Below, piece after piece: positions 8,313-17,450 of a stretch of DNA of 64,000 nucleotides. The stretch is taken from NCBI GenBank assembly GCA_023419315.1, contig JAEZYE010000051.1, positions 1 to 64,000 of the forward strand, read 5' to 3'. A program made the translations under genes and the position numbers. The DNA is from Pseudomonadota bacterium (GTDB taxonomy: Bacteria > Pseudomonadota > Gammaproteobacteria > Xanthomonadales > Xanthomonadaceae). The stretch's first letter is position 1. Each line of letters opens with the position of its first letter. Below the pieces are notes generated by a model. It did not search any database. It was not told the origin of the DNA and worked only from the letters and a program-made list of their open reading frames with translations.

Positions 8313-9542
8313 TCACGCGGTTCCTTGCAATGCGGCAAGGAAATCCGGCTTCAGGCGCAGGTGTCCGAACCAACCGAGCTGGGTGCCGCTGAGTACGCGC
8401 AACATGTGCGTGCGTCCCAGCGGAAGCCGGCCCAGCGGCAGGAACGCGAGGTCGCGGACCCGCGCGATGCGATCGCGATCGGACTGGAACAGGGGCGTCA
8501 GCCAGCGGCTCCAGAACTGGTAGATGCGCACATGCGCCTGGCGCTCGCGCTGGTAGCGGGCCAGGGCGGCGTCGCGCGAGGTTTCTGCACGCAAGGCATC
8601 GCGCAACGCGAGTGCGTCCATCAACGCCATGTTGACGCCCTGGCCGAGTTGCGGGCTCATGGCGTGGGCCGCATCACCGGCAAGCACGACGCGATCACGC
8701 GCCCAACCATGGACGGTGGCATCGCGATAGACCGCGCGTGCCAGCTGATGATGTTGTTCGACCTGCTGCAGGCAAGCGCCGGCCTGCGGCCAGAGTGTGC
8801 ACACCTCCTGCTTCCACTCGGCCATGTCAGCGCGCTGCCAGGCATTGAACGCATCGCCGCGCAGGCTCCAGAAGAAACTCAATCGCGGGGTGGCGTCATC
8901 CTCGCGCGTACCGACGGGCAGGAAGCCGATCATCTTGCGTGCGGCCACGTAGCGTTGCCGCAGTTCGTCGGCCCAGGGCCATTCGCCCTGCGGCACCAGG
9001 CACCACAGGGCGCCCCACGGATACAGCGCATCGCGTCGCACCGCCTGCGTGGTGGAGCGCAGTTGCGAAGACGCACCGTCGGCGACGATGACCAGGTCGT
9101 ACGGGCCGTGGCGACGGCCTTCGGCGTCAACGAGCGTGCCCGCCTGCGAATCAATCGCCGTGATGGCGGTGGCTTCCCGCACACGTTCCCGATCGGGCCA
9201 TGCGTTCGCCAGAATCTGGAACAGCGCTCCGCGCTGCATGCCCAGCCCGAACAACGCGCCTCCCAAGCCGCTGTAACGCATGTCCATCACGGCACGTCCG
9301 TCACCAGTTTCGCCATACAGGCGGTGGATGCGACGGCCATGGCGCATGGCCTCGGGCAACACGCCCAGTTCCCACAACACCTGAAGTCCGGTGGGCTGCA
9401 ACAGGAATCCCGCACCGACCGGGCCCAGTTTCGTTGCGCGTTCGAACACCTCCACGTGGTGTCCGTCGCGCGACAGCAGCAATGACAGCGCCTGCCCGGC
9501 CGTGCCGTAACCGACGATGCCGACATGAAGCGACTTGAGCAT
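8313..9542 (-). CDS. FAD-dependent aromatic-ring monooxygenase (UbiH/salicylate hydroxylase family)
   Basis: 409-residue class A flavoprotein monooxygenase. The N-terminal Rossmann FAD motif is GIVGYGTAGQALSLLL, the middle DG motif is LVIVADGASSQLR, and the GD motif is VLAGDAAHAMSPQLGQGVN. These enzymes hydroxylate aromatic compounds using NAD(P)H and oxygen. The substrate is unknown. The start (MLKSLHV) has a strong GGAAGGAG site upstream, which rules out the longer frame. No catabolic genes surround it. Confidence 0.85.
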   Translation of the reverse strand: MLKSLHVGIVGYGTAGQALSLLLSRDGHHVEVFERATKLGPVGAGFLLQPTGLQVLWELGVLPEAMRHGRRIHRLYGETGDGRAVMDMRYSGLGGALFGLGMQRGALFQILANAWPDRERVREATAITAIDSQAGTLVDAEGRRHGPYDLVIVADGASSQLRSTTQAVRRDALYPWGALWCLVPQGEWPWADELRQRYVAARKMIGFLPVGTREDDATPRLSFFWSLRGDAFNAWQRADMAEWKQEVCTLWPQAGACLQQVEQHHQLARAVYRDATVHGWARDRVVLAGDAAHAMSPQLGQGVNMALMDALALRDALRAETSRDAALARYQRERQAHVRIYQFWSRWLTPLFQSDRDRIARVRDLAFLPLGRLPLGRTHMLRVLSGTQLGWFGHLRLKPDFLAALQGTA

Positions 9543-9563
9543 CCCCGCTCCTTCCCCATCCAC

Positions 9564-9594
9564 AAAAAACCCCGCCGGAGCGGGGTCGAAAAAA
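9564..9594 (-). terminator. Intrinsic terminator downstream of the cold-shock gene
   Basis: CCCCGC-cgga-GCGGGG hairpin (9570-9585), followed on the minus strand by six T's, just after the csp stop codon. Confidence 0.85.
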
Positions 9595-9609
9595 TATTCT
9601 GTGTGCCGG

Positions 9610-9816
9610 TCAGGCCGATGGCACAACGTTGCCGGCCTGCGCACCCTTCGGACCTTGCGTCACTTCATATTCGACGCGCTGCCCTTCCTTCAAGCTGCGG
9701 AACCCCTTGGAGTTGATCGCGGTGTGATGCACGAAGACATCGGCGCTGCCATCTTCTGGCGCGATGAATCCGAAGCCCTTCGCATCATTGAACCATTTCA
9801 CGGTACCGTACGGCAT
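9610..9816 (-). CDS. CspA-family cold-shock protein
   Basis: 68-residue single cold-shock domain with both RNA-binding motifs, RNP1 (KGFGFIAPEDG) and RNP2 (VFVHHTAI), and the usual start GTVKWFN. Such proteins bind single-stranded RNA and DNA and melt mRNA structure, in cold or in general growth. The start is the ATG at 9816 (MPYGTVKWF); the upstream extension of the frame is low complexity and not conserved in type. It is a monocistronic unit with its own terminator. Which Csp paralogue it is cannot be said. Confidence 0.95.
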   Translation of the reverse strand: MPYGTVKWFNDAKGFGFIAPEDGSADVFVHHTAINSKGFRSLKEGQRVEYEVTQGPKGAQAGNVVPSA

Positions 9817-9903
9817 GGCGCTAGCGTTTCCTTGTGAGCGGGTGGATTGCGTGCGACCGCAGCCGCACGCGCCGAGTATGCAAAGCCCGGCGCGCGTTGA
9901 CAA

Positions 9904-10653
9904 TCACCCGCGCGCGAGTTCGCCAATCAGTTCCGGCAACCCGGCGGACGCCGCTTCCACATTCGCCAGCACCTCGGCCATGGTGATTTCCTCGCCACTG
10001 CCGATGCCCGCCGCCCAGTTGGCGACGATCGCCAGGCAGGCGTAGTCCAGCCCCATTTCGCGGGCCAGCGCGGCCTCGGGCATGGTCGTCATGCCGACCA
10101 GGTCACAGCCGTCGCGTCGCATGCGCACGATTTCCGCGCGGGTTTCCAGGCGCGGTCCCTGCATGACGCCATGGCAGCCGCCATCGACCACTGCGACGCC
10201 GGTCACGCGCGCAGCGGCGAGAATCTTCTGGCGCAGCGACGGCGTATAGGGTTCGGTGAAATCGACATGCACCACTTCGGTGCCGGGTTCTTCGCAGATG
10301 GTGGCGATCCGGCCCCAGGTGTAGTCGATGATCTGGTCGGGGCAGGCCAGCACGCGCGGCCCGTAGGCCTCGGTGATGCCGCCGACGGTATTGAGGGCGA
10401 GCACGCGCGATGCGCCGATGCTCTTCAATGCGGCCAGGTTGGCGCGGTAATTGATCTTGTGCGGTGGGACCGAGTGGCCTTCGCCGTGGCGCGCAAGGAA
10501 CGCCACGCGCTGCCCGAGCAGCGTGCCGATGCGGACCGGTCCGGACGGCTTGCCGTAAGGCGTATCGATTTCGCGGGTGTCGACATCGGCCAGGTGGGCC
10601 AGCTTGTACACGCCGGTGCCGCCAATGACGGCCAGTGCGATGGATTGAGTCAT
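9904..10653 (-). CDS. mtnP: S-methyl-5'-thioinosine (or thioadenosine) phosphorylase
   Basis: 249-residue purine nucleoside phosphorylase of the PNP/MTAP family, cleaving methylthio-nucleosides to base plus methylthioribose-1-phosphate. Visible motifs are GGTGVYKL at the phosphate-binding start, RHGEGH, PPHKINYRAN, and the C-terminal MTTMPEA(A)LAREMGL. Annotated relatives in Pseudomonas and Xanthomonas prefer methylthioinosine, so hypoxanthine would be a product. The next gene upstream is hypoxanthine-guanine phosphoribosyltransferase, which could reuse that base, so the pair makes a short salvage module (gap 23 bases). Substrate preference is inferred. Confidence 0.88.
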   Translation of the reverse strand: MTQSIALAVIGGTGVYKLAHLADVDTREIDTPYGKPSGPVRIGTLLGQRVAFLARHGEGHSVPPHKINYRANLAALKSIGASRVLALNTVGGITEAYGPRVLACPDQIIDYTWGRIATICEEPGTEVVHVDFTEPYTPSLRQKILAAARVTGVAVVDGGCHGVMQGPRLETRAEIVRMRRDGCDLVGMTTMPEAALAREMGLDYACLAIVANWAAGIGSGEEITMAEVLANVEAASAGLPELIGELARG

Positions 10654-10676
10654 GCAGGAAAAATCCGTGGGGGTGA

Positions 10677-11243
10677 TTACTTGAGTGCGTAGATGCCCGG
10701 CAGGTTGCGGCCCTGCTCGTAGTAGTCCATGCCGTAGCCGAACACGTAGCGGTCATCGACCTCCAGACCGACGTAGTCGGCGCAGATGCCGGCAACGCAA
10801 CGGTCGTGGCGCTTGACCGTCATCGCGGCGATGCGCACGTCGGTGGCGCCCTGCTCGGTGCACCATTGCTTGACGGCCAGCAGCGTGTGACCTTCATCGA
10901 GGATGTCATCGACCAGCAGCACGCGGCGGCCGTACAGCGCGGTGGCCGGCCGATGCTTCCACACCAGTTCGCCGCCGGCGGTTTCGCCGCGATAGCGCGT
11001 GGCATGCAGATAGTCGAATTCCAGATCCAGCCCGCGCGCGCCGAGTTCCAGCGCCAGCTGTCCGGCGAACGGAAGCGCGCCGTGCATGATGGTCAGGTAG
11101 ACCGGCACCTCGCCGGCATAATCGCGGGCGATGGGTTCGGCCATCGCAGCGATCGCCTGCTCAAGGGTCGTGCGATCCACCAGCAGTTCGGCATTGGCCA
11201 GCGCATCGGCCAGCTGCGGTCGGGTGTTGCCCAGGTTCTTCAT
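10677..11243 (-). CDS. hpt: Hypoxanthine-guanine phosphoribosyltransferase
   Basis: 188-residue type I phosphoribosyltransferase converting hypoxanthine or guanine plus PRPP to IMP or GMP. The PRPP-binding loop is VLLVDDILDEGHTL, with MHGALPFAGQL earlier and the YVFGYGMDYYEQGRNLPGIYAL C-terminus that closes the active site. Its ATG overlaps the stop of nagZ by one base (TAATG), so it is translationally coupled to nagZ upstream and followed by mtnP. Confidence 0.93.
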   Translation of the reverse strand: MKNLGNTRPQLADALANAELLVDRTTLEQAIAAMAEPIARDYAGEVPVYLTIMHGALPFAGQLALELGARGLDLEFDYLHATRYRGETAGGELVWKHRPATALYGRRVLLVDDILDEGHTLLAVKQWCTEQGATDVRIAAMTVKRHDRCVAGICADYVGLEVDDRYVFGYGMDYYEQGRNLPGIYALK

Positions 11244-12247
11244 TACGCGGTCTCCGGATTGCCGAGCACACGCGCCTGCGCCTGGCCATAACGTTGATCG
11301 GCGAGCAGGCCGTCCCAGCCCAGTCCACCGCGTCCAATCAGGCCGAGCAGCGCGGCCGTGTTCAAGCGGCGGCCTTCCACCGCCTTCAGGGATTCCTCGA
11401 CCAGCTTGGGCGAGCAGACCAGCACGACGTCGCAGCCGGCATCCAGGTGCAGATCGATGCGCGCCTTCACTCCGCCCGCGGAGAACGCGGCGGCCATGCC
11501 GATGTCATCGGAGAACACCACGCCACGGAAACCCATGTTCGCGCGCAGGATGTCCTGGATCCAGCGCGGCGAATAACCGGCGGGCTCCGGTGCGACCTGC
11601 GGATACACCACGTGCGCCATCATCACCGCGTCCGCACCGGCCTCGATGCCGGCGACGAACGGCAGCAGGTCCTGATCGCGCAATGCTTCAAGCGTGCGCG
11701 GATCGACTGCGTCATCGAAGTGCGTGTCTTCCAGCACCGTGCCGTGGCCGGGGAAATGCTTGAGCGTGGCCGGCATGCCGACGCTGTGCATGCCGCGGAT
11801 GTAGGCGCGGGTGAATGCGGCGACCACCTGCGGATCGGCGTCGAACGCGCGATCGCCGATGGCGCGGTTGCCGCGCGCGAGATCGACCACCGGCGCAAAG
11901 CTCAGGTCGATTCCGGACGCACGGATTTCGCTCGCCATCAGCCACGCGTGCTCCTCGGCCTGCGCCAGCGCGGCCTGCGGATCGCGCGCGTGCAGCTTGC
12001 CGAAGCCTTCCAGCGGCGGCAATGCGCTGTAGCCCTCGCGGAAGCGCTGCACGCGACCGCCTTCCTGATCCACGCAGATCAGCTGCGGACGCGGCGCGGC
12101 CGCACGAATCGCGGCGGACAGATCACTGACCTGATCGCGCGAGGCGAAATTGCGGGTGAACAGGATGACCCCGGCGACCGCGTCGTGCTGCAGCCAGTCG
12201 CGTTCCTGGGCGCTGAGTTCGGTGCCGGCGATGCCGATGACGAGCAT
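11243..12247 (-). CDS. nagZ: Beta-N-acetylhexosaminidase NagZ
   Basis: 334-residue cytoplasmic glycoside hydrolase family 3 enzyme that removes N-acetylglucosamine from anhydro-muropeptides during cell-wall recycling. The signature KHFPGHG followed by ED-H-D is present, as are LICVDQEGGRVQR near the N-terminus and VVFSDDIGM carrying the nucleophile Asp. The start is the ATG at 12247 (MLVIGIAG), as usual for NagZ. It is packed between the CYTH gene (11 bases upstream) and hpt (one-base overlap). Confidence 0.94.
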   Translation of the reverse strand: MLVIGIAGTELSAQERDWLQHDAVAGVILFTRNFASRDQVSDLSAAIRAAAPRPQLICVDQEGGRVQRFREGYSALPPLEGFGKLHARDPQAALAQAEEHAWLMASEIRASGIDLSFAPVVDLARGNRAIGDRAFDADPQVVAAFTRAYIRGMHSVGMPATLKHFPGHGTVLEDTHFDDAVDPRTLEALRDQDLLPFVAGIEAGADAVMMAHVVYPQVAPEPAGYSPRWIQDILRANMGFRGVVFSDDIGMAAAFSAGGVKARIDLHLDAGCDVVLVCSPKLVEESLKAVEGRRLNTAALLGLIGRGGLGWDGLLADQRYGQAQARVLGNPETA

Positions 12248-12257
12248 GGAAGAATCC

Positions 12258-12776
12258 TCAGTGGAAGTCGCTGGCTTCGCGTTCTTCGCTCGACCATTGC
12301 AAGTACGGTCGCGATGCCAGGGCCAGATTGTAATAGCGCGCACCGTCGGTGACCTGCTTGCCGATCCAGTCCGGCTTCACGAAGGTTTCATCGGCCGCGT
12401 CCAGCTCGATTTCCGCCACCACCAGACCGGCGTTTTCGCCGAGGAACTCGTCCACCTCCCACAGGTGGCCGGCGTGCCGCACGTAATGGCGACGCTTTTC
12501 GATCAGGCCGCCGACACACAGCGCCAGCAATGCCCGGGCATCCTCGACCGGAATCGGGTAGTCGAACTCCTGCCGGGTGTGGCCGCGTTCCAGCGATTTG
12601 AGGTTGAGGAATGCTTGCTCGCCCTGGATGCGCACGCGTACCGAGGCCTTCTGGCTGCCGTCGTCCATGGCGGCAATGTCGTTGATGTAGCCCTGAGCCA
12701 TCGGCACGATCTCGTGGGCGGCATCGCGCCAGCCGTTGCCGAGGACCAGGAATTTGCGTTCGATTTCCAGAGCCAT
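12258..12776 (-). CDS. CYTH domain protein (triphosphate tunnel metalloenzyme)
   Basis: 172-residue single CYTH domain with the defining N-terminal ExExK motif (EIERKFLV) and alternating charged beta strands (SVRVRIQGEQAFLNLKS, FDYPI, WEVDEFLGEN). Members hydrolyse inorganic tripolyphosphate or thiamine triphosphate, or act as class IV adenylate cyclases. Short bacterial forms like this are mostly triphosphatases, but the substrate cannot be read here. The ATG at 12776 (MALEIERKF) is chosen because ExExK normally begins within a few residues of the start. Confidence 0.85.
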   Translation of the reverse strand: MALEIERKFLVLGNGWRDAAHEIVPMAQGYINDIAAMDDGSQKASVRVRIQGEQAFLNLKSLERGHTRQEFDYPIPVEDARALLALCVGGLIEKRRHYVRHAGHLWEVDEFLGENAGLVVAEIELDAADETFVKPDWIGKQVTDGARYYNLALASRPYLQWSSEEREASDFH

Positions 12777-12854
12777 GGGAAGCACCGAGTCGGGGACGGA
12801 AAACCAGTTGCGATGTGCGGGCATGACATGCGCGGGACGCACGTCATTGCCGAA

Positions 12855-14192
12855 TCAGTCGCGTTCGAAAAGCGCAATCGATTCCACGTGCGCGGTATGC
12901 GGGAACATGTCCATCACGCCGGCGGACTTCAGCGTGTAACCCTGTTCGTTGACCAGATAGCCGGCATCGCGCGCCAGCGACGCCGGGTGGCAACTGACGT
13001 AGACGATGCGCTTGAACTGTTTCAGCGGCAGTTGCTGCAGCACTTCGATTGCGCCGGAACGCGGCGGGTCCAGCAGCAGCTTGTCGAATCCCTGGCGCAT
13101 CCACGCTGTGCCGCGCTGGTCCTGGGTCAGATCTGCCGCATGGAACTGCACGTTGTCCAGTTGATTGCGTTGTGCGTTTTCTCGGGCGCGCGCGACCAGT
13201 CCGGCTTCGCCTTCCACGCCCACGACTTCGCCGGCCAGGCGCGCCATCGGCAGGGTGAAATTGCCGAGCCCGCAGAACAGATCGAGGATGCGATCCGTCG
13301 GCTTCGGATCCAGCAGCTCGAACGTCCGCGCGATCATCTTCTCGTTGAGCCCGGCATTGACCTGGATGAAGTCGAGCGGGCGGAAACCCAGTTCGATATT
13401 CCAGCTCGGCAGGGTGAATGCCAGTTCGGGCTGGGTCGGCCACAGCGGATGCACGCTGTCCACGCCGCCGGGCTGCAGGAAGATGGCGAATCCCTGCGCT
13501 TGGCCGAACGCCGACAGCGCATTGCGGTCGCCCTCGCTGAGCGGACGCAGGTGACGGAACACCAGCGCGATGCCGCGGAACTCGGGCGTCGGGTCCCCGG
13601 CGATGAATTCAATCTGCGGGATGTCGGCCTTCGCTTCCAGCGATTCGACCAGTTCGGCCAGCGGCGTGATGGCGCCACCGATGGCCGGAATGACGGTGTG
13701 GCAAATCGACAGATCGGCGACGAAACGCGGGTCCTGTTCGCGAAACCCGACCAGCGTCTTGTCCTTCTTGTTGACGCGGCGCACGGAGAACCGGCCCTTG
13801 CGGCGATAGCCCCAGCTGGCGTCCACCAGCGGCGGCAACAGGTGCTGCGGCGTGACGTGGCCGATGCGTTCCAGATTCTCGGACAGCACGTGCTGCTTGG
13901 CGAGAATCTGCTTTTCCTCATCCAGATGCTGCAGCACGCAACCGCCGCAGACACCGAAATGCACGCAGCGCGGCGTCACGCGGTCGGGGGACGCCTGCAG
14001 CACGTCCAGCGTGCGGGCTTCATCGAAATGGCGATTACGCGCGGTCTGCTCGGCGACCACCCGTTCGCCCGGCAGCGCACCCGCCACGAACACGGCCTTG
14101 CCCTCCCGTCGCGCCACGCCACGGCCATCGTGGGTCAAATCGAGGATGTCGGCTTCAAACGGAGTCTTGTCGATGCGGGGAGAACGGGCCAC
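12855..14192 (-). CDS. rlmD: 23S rRNA (uracil-1939-C5)-methyltransferase RlmD
   Basis: SAM-dependent RNA m5U methyltransferase of about 445 residues. An N-terminal TRAM domain comes first, then cysteines for a 4Fe-4S cluster (CVHFGVCGGCVLQHL), a Rossmann motif (ILDLFCGLGNFTLPMA) and the catalytic region VYVSCHPASLARDAGYL. I place the start at GTG 14192 (VARSPRIDKTPFEA), which matches the N-termini of relatives; an in-frame GTG 42 bases upstream is the alternative. It is a singleton beside a divergently transcribed response regulator. Confidence 0.92.
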   Translation of the reverse strand: MARSPRIDKTPFEADILDLTHDGRGVARREGKAVFVAGALPGERVVAEQTARNRHFDEARTLDVLQASPDRVTPRCVHFGVCGGCVLQHLDEEKQILAKQHVLSENLERIGHVTPQHLLPPLVDASWGYRRKGRFSVRRVNKKDKTLVGFREQDPRFVADLSICHTVIPAIGGAITPLAELVESLEAKADIPQIEFIAGDPTPEFRGIALVFRHLRPLSEGDRNALSAFGQAQGFAIFLQPGGVDSVHPLWPTQPELAFTLPSWNIELGFRPLDFIQVNAGLNEKMIARTFELLDPKPTDRILDLFCGLGNFTLPMARLAGEVVGVEGEAGLVARARENAQRNQLDNVQFHAADLTQDQRGTAWMRQGFDKLLLDPPRSGAIEVLQQLPLKQFKRIVYVSCHPASLARDAGYLVNEQGYTLKSAGVMDMFPHTAHVESIALFERD

Positions 14193-14316
14193 GTGGCGAA
14201 AGCTGCGTGCAATTGCGGGCCGCCATTGTCGCACGGGCCGTCATGCCGCCGGCCGGCCGTGTCAACGCCGCGACGCGCCCGGCGTTACCATCGGCCAGCA
14301 CATGGAGGCCGCACCG

Positions 14317-14985
14317 ATGGACAAGAACTGCCTGCCGCGACTGTTGCTGGTGGAAGACGACGCCATCAGCCGCAGCTTCATCCAGACCGCCTTGCAAGGG
14401 TTGCCGGCCCAGGTCGATGCCGCCGCGTCGGCCGCGGATGCACTGGCGCAGCCCGGTCCACATACGCTGTGGCTGATTGATGCAACCTTGCCCGACAACG
14501 ATGGTATCGGCCTGCTCTCGCAATTGCGGCAAGGTGCGGCGGATGTCGTCGCGCTCGCCCACACGGCGGACAGTTCGGCCGAAAAACGCCGCGCGCTGCT
14601 CGATGCGGGATTCGTGGATGTCCTGGTCAAGCCTTTATCCGCGCTGGAACTGCAGGCGCGTGTCCGCGCGCAGCTTCCGCTCTGCACGATCAACGACTGG
14701 AACGAAGCGTCGGCGCTGAAGGCGTTGAACGGCAATGCCGAGCACGTCGCCATGCTGCGCAAGCTGTTTCTGGATGAGTTGCCGGCCACGATGGCGAACG
14801 TGGAACGCGCCGTCGCCTCCTCCGACCCGGCGACAGTCACGGCGCATCTGCACAAGCTGCGCGCCAGTTGTGGATTCGTCGGCGCCCAGCGTCTTGCGCT
14901 GGCGGTAAGCAACCTGCAGCAGTCGCCGTTGTCCGGTCAATCCCTGCACGAGTTGCAACGCGCGGCGCACGCATTGCTGGACTGA
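14317..14985 (+). CDS. Response regulator receiver fused to a histidine phosphotransfer (Hpt) domain
   Basis: 222 residues. A receiver domain comes first (LLLVEDDAISRSF with the acidic pocket, LIDATLPDNDG with the phospho-acceptor Asp, VKPLSALEL with the conserved Lys), followed by an Hpt domain (AHLHKLRASCGFVGA with the phospho-His). No DNA-binding or enzymatic output is present, so it probably relays phosphate between an unlinked hybrid kinase and another regulator. No kinase lies in the window. The ATG at 14317 is preferred because GGAGG lies 8 bases upstream; an ATG at 14302 is in frame. Confidence 0.82.
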   Translation: MDKNCLPRLLLVEDDAISRSFIQTALQGLPAQVDAAASAADALAQPGPHTLWLIDATLPDNDGIGLLSQLRQGAADVVALAHTADSSAEKRRALLDAGFVDVLVKPLSALELQARVRAQLPLCTINDWNEASALKALNGNAEHVAMLRKLFLDELPATMANVERAVASSDPATVTAHLHKLRASCGFVGAQRLALAVSNLQQSPLSGQSLHELQRAAHALLD

Positions 14986-15009
14986 CCCGTTTTCGCAGCG
15001 GGAAGACCG

Positions 15010-15744
15010 TCACTCGCGCGGGGCGCGCAACCTGCCCAGCGCACCCATCATGTCCCAGGATTTCAACCCGCGCGGCCCCAGGTGATGGGCAATGACGCCG
15101 CGCAACGGCAGGCGCAGGCTGGCGAGATCCTCCGCTTCCGGTTGTTCGTCACGCGCAAGCGCAATCAAGGCGCGCCCGGTCGCCGCCGCGTTGCGCTCGC
15201 CCTGCCCGCGATCCACACGCAAGCGCTCGGCGCCTTGTTCCGGATCCAGTCGATAGCGGGCAGCGGGATCGATGGCGTTGTCCTGTACGTCCATGTCCAG
15301 TGCGAAGCCGAAACCCAGTGCTTCGAGTAGATCGCGTTCGAAGCGTCGCAGTGTCCACGCCAGCGATGCGGGCGCGGCAAGATCGGCGCGCGCACGGGCG
15401 AACGCATGGAACAGATCCGGGGATGCATCATGGCGCGGCGCGAGGCGCAGCACGAGTTCGCTCAGATAGAACGCCGCCAGCATCGCGTCGCCCGCGAGCC
15501 GTGGCGCTGTGTCGATGGCTTCGGCACTGATCAGCCGCGAGAGTTCACCGCGCGATTCCGCATCCATGCGGATCAACTGCAACGGTTGCAACGCCGCACG
15601 CAGTACGTGTTTTTTCGGCCCTGTCACACCCCGCGCCACCAGTCCGATGCGGCCGTGCTGTTCGGTCAGTACTTCAACCAGCAGGCTGGTTTCGCGCCAG
15701 GCGCGCGCGTGCAGCACGAATGCGGGCTCGCCGCTCAGCCGCAT
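15010..15744 (-). CDS. recO: DNA repair protein RecO
   Basis: 244-residue recombination mediator that anneals single strands and loads RecA together with RecR. The N-terminal OB fold shows AFVLHARAWRETSLLVEVLT and GRIGLVARGV, followed by the helical domain typical of RecO. It lies downstream of the rnc-era genes, the usual rnc-era-recO order. The 129 bases between era and recO hold no visible gene or terminator, so the genes may be cotranscribed. Confidence 0.92.
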   Translation of the reverse strand: MRLSGEPAFVLHARAWRETSLLVEVLTEQHGRIGLVARGVTGPKKHVLRAALQPLQLIRMDAESRGELSRLISAEAIDTAPRLAGDAMLAAFYLSELVLRLAPRHDASPDLFHAFARARADLAAPASLAWTLRRFERDLLEALGFGFALDMDVQDNAIDPAARYRLDPEQGAERLRVDRGQGERNAAATGRALIALARDEQPEAEDLASLRLPLRGVIAHHLGPRGLKSWDMMGALGRLRAPRE

Positions 15745-15873
15745 TGAACGCGTTCCGGAAAACAGACAGGAGCCACGGCGGTGGTCGCTGCAGCCAGATA
15801 TCCGGAGAAGAAAGGCGCAGTCACGACGGTTCGACCCGCATCGCCATAGCCGTGGGCCTGCCGCGCGGGCATG

Positions 15874-16782
15874 TCAGTCGTAACCGAACGCCTTCAGCGC
15901 CGTTTCGTCGTCCGACCAGCCTTCGCGGACGCGCACCCAGGTTTCCAGGAACACCTTGCGACCGAACAGATGCTCCATCTGCACGCGCGCCTTGCTGCCG
16001 ATCTCCTTCAGGCGTGCGCCGCCCTTGCCGATCACGATGGCCTTCTGGCTTTCGCGTTCCACCCAGATGACAGCGCCGATGCGCAGCATTTCACCGTCTT
16101 CGGTGAAGCGCTCGATCTCGGTGGTCGTCGCATACGGCAATTCGGCGCCGAGCTGGCGCATCAACTGTTCGCGCACCAGTTCACCGGCAAGGAAACGTTC
16201 GCTGCGATCGGTGATCTCGTCCTCGCCGAACATCGGCGGCGCTTCCGGCAGCAGGCCGAGAAGATCCTTCACCAGGGCTTCCAGACCGTTTTTCTTGAGC
16301 GCGGATACCGGGTGCACGCTCGCAAACGCGCGCCCTTCGCTCACCTGTGCGAGGAACGGCAGCAGCGCGCTTTTCTCGCGCAGGCGATCGACCTTGTTGA
16401 TCACCAGCACGACGGGGATACCGGCGTCACTCAGCACGTTGTAGGCCAGCGTGTCTTCGTCATCCCAGCGGCCGGCTTCGATCACCAGCAAGCCCGCGTC
16501 TACGCCTTCAAGCGCACCGCGCGCGGCGCGGTTCATCACGCGGCTCATCGCTGACGCCGAGAACTTGCCTTGCTGCTTGTGCAGTCCCGGCGTGTCCACC
16601 AGCGCGATTTGCCCGTTCGGGAACGTGGCGATGCCCAGCAGACGGTGGCGCGTGGTCTGCGGGCGATTGGAGGTGATGCTGATCTTCGCGCCGACCAGCG
16701 CATTGATGAGCGTGGACTTGCCGACGTTCGGCCGGCCGATGACAGCGACACTGCCGCTGCGGTGGGGAATATTCTGGTTCAT
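15874..16782 (-). CDS. era: GTPase Era
   Basis: 302-residue Ras-like GTPase that binds 16S rRNA and assists 30S maturation. G1 (GRPNVGKST), G3 (DTPGLH) and G4 (NKVD) are present, as is the C-terminal KH domain (IVIGKGGARLKEIGSKAR). The ATG at 16782 overlaps the rnc stop by four bases (ATGA), the classical rnc-era coupling, so the longer open frame upstream is not used. Confidence 0.96.
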   Translation of the reverse strand: MNQNIPHRSGSVAVIGRPNVGKSTLINALVGAKISITSNRPQTTRHRLLGIATFPNGQIALVDTPGLHKQQGKFSASAMSRVMNRAARGALEGVDAGLLVIEAGRWDDEDTLAYNVLSDAGIPVVLVINKVDRLREKSALLPFLAQVSEGRAFASVHPVSALKKNGLEALVKDLLGLLPEAPPMFGEDEITDRSERFLAGELVREQLMRQLGAELPYATTTEIERFTEDGEMLRIGAVIWVERESQKAIVIGKGGARLKEIGSKARVQMEHLFGRKVFLETWVRVREGWSDDETALKAFGYD

Positions 16783-17447
16783 GGGCGTTTTGTGTCGGAC
16801 AGCTTTTCCAGCACGGCGGCCGCCGCAGCCTGTTCGGCGATGCGGCGCGAGGTGCCCTCGCCTTCGGCGGCAAGCGGCGGTTCGCTCAACGTGCAACGGG
16901 CAACGAATTGCTTGGCGTGGTCATCGCCACTTTCGGAGATCAGTTCGTACAGCGGCAATGGGCGCTGCTTGGATTGCAGCCATTCCTGCAGGCGCGTCTT
17001 GGCATCCTTTTCCGGCTTGCCTACGGGCAGCGCCGCCAGCGCATCTTCGAACCACGGCAGCACCACGGCACGGCATGCTTCGAAACCGGTATCCAGATAG
17101 ATGGCAGCGACCAGCGCTTCAAGCGCGTCAGCGAGGATGGAGTCGCGCCGATGTCCGCCGGACTTCATTTCGCCCGGTCCCATCGTCAACTGCGAACCGA
17201 GATCGAGCCGCCGCGCAATGGTCGCAAGCGACGCTTCGCGCACGAGTTCAGCCCGGGCACGCGTCAATGCGCCTTCATCGGCCTTGGGCCAGCGCATGAA
17301 CAGCGCCTCGGCAATCATCAGATTGACGATGCCGTCACCCAGGAACTCCAGCCGTTCGTTATGCGGCGCCCCGGCGCTGCGGTGAGTCAGGGCCTGCTCC
17401 AGCAAACCCTGATGTGTGAACGCGTGCGTGAGCCGGAGCGCAGTCAA
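16779..17447 (-). CDS. rnc: Ribonuclease III
   Basis: 222-residue double-strand-specific endoribonuclease for rRNA and mRNA processing. The RNase III signature NERLEFLGDGIVN and the second acidic site (DALEALVAAIYLD) are intact, followed by a C-terminal dsRNA-binding domain (ISESGDDHAKQF, GEGTSRRIAEQAAA). The likely start codon is TTG at 17447, three bases after the DUF4845 stop. Rare starts are common for rnc and keep the product low. Operon order is lepB, DUF4845, rnc, era. Confidence 0.93.
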   Translation of the reverse strand: MTALRLTHAFTHQGLLEQALTHRSAGAPHNERLEFLGDGIVNLMIAEALFMRWPKADEGALTRARAELVREASLATIARRLDLGSQLTMGPGEMKSGGHRRDSILADALEALVAAIYLDTGFEACRAVVLPWFEDALAALPVGKPEKDAKTRLQEWLQSKQRPLPLYELISESGDDHAKQFVARCTLSEPPLAAEGEGTSRRIAEQAAAAAVLEKLSDTKRP

Positions 17448-17450
17448 ACC

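Noticed and set aside
6726..9485. A 919-codon open frame on the plus strand
   Set aside because: It lies opposite two clear minus-strand genes (aidB-like and FAD monooxygenase) and is rich in Arg/His/Ala, typical of an antisense shadow in GC-rich DNA.
12150..14480. Long plus-strand frame opposite the CYTH gene and rlmD
   Set aside because: Antisense shadow with no recognisable domain.
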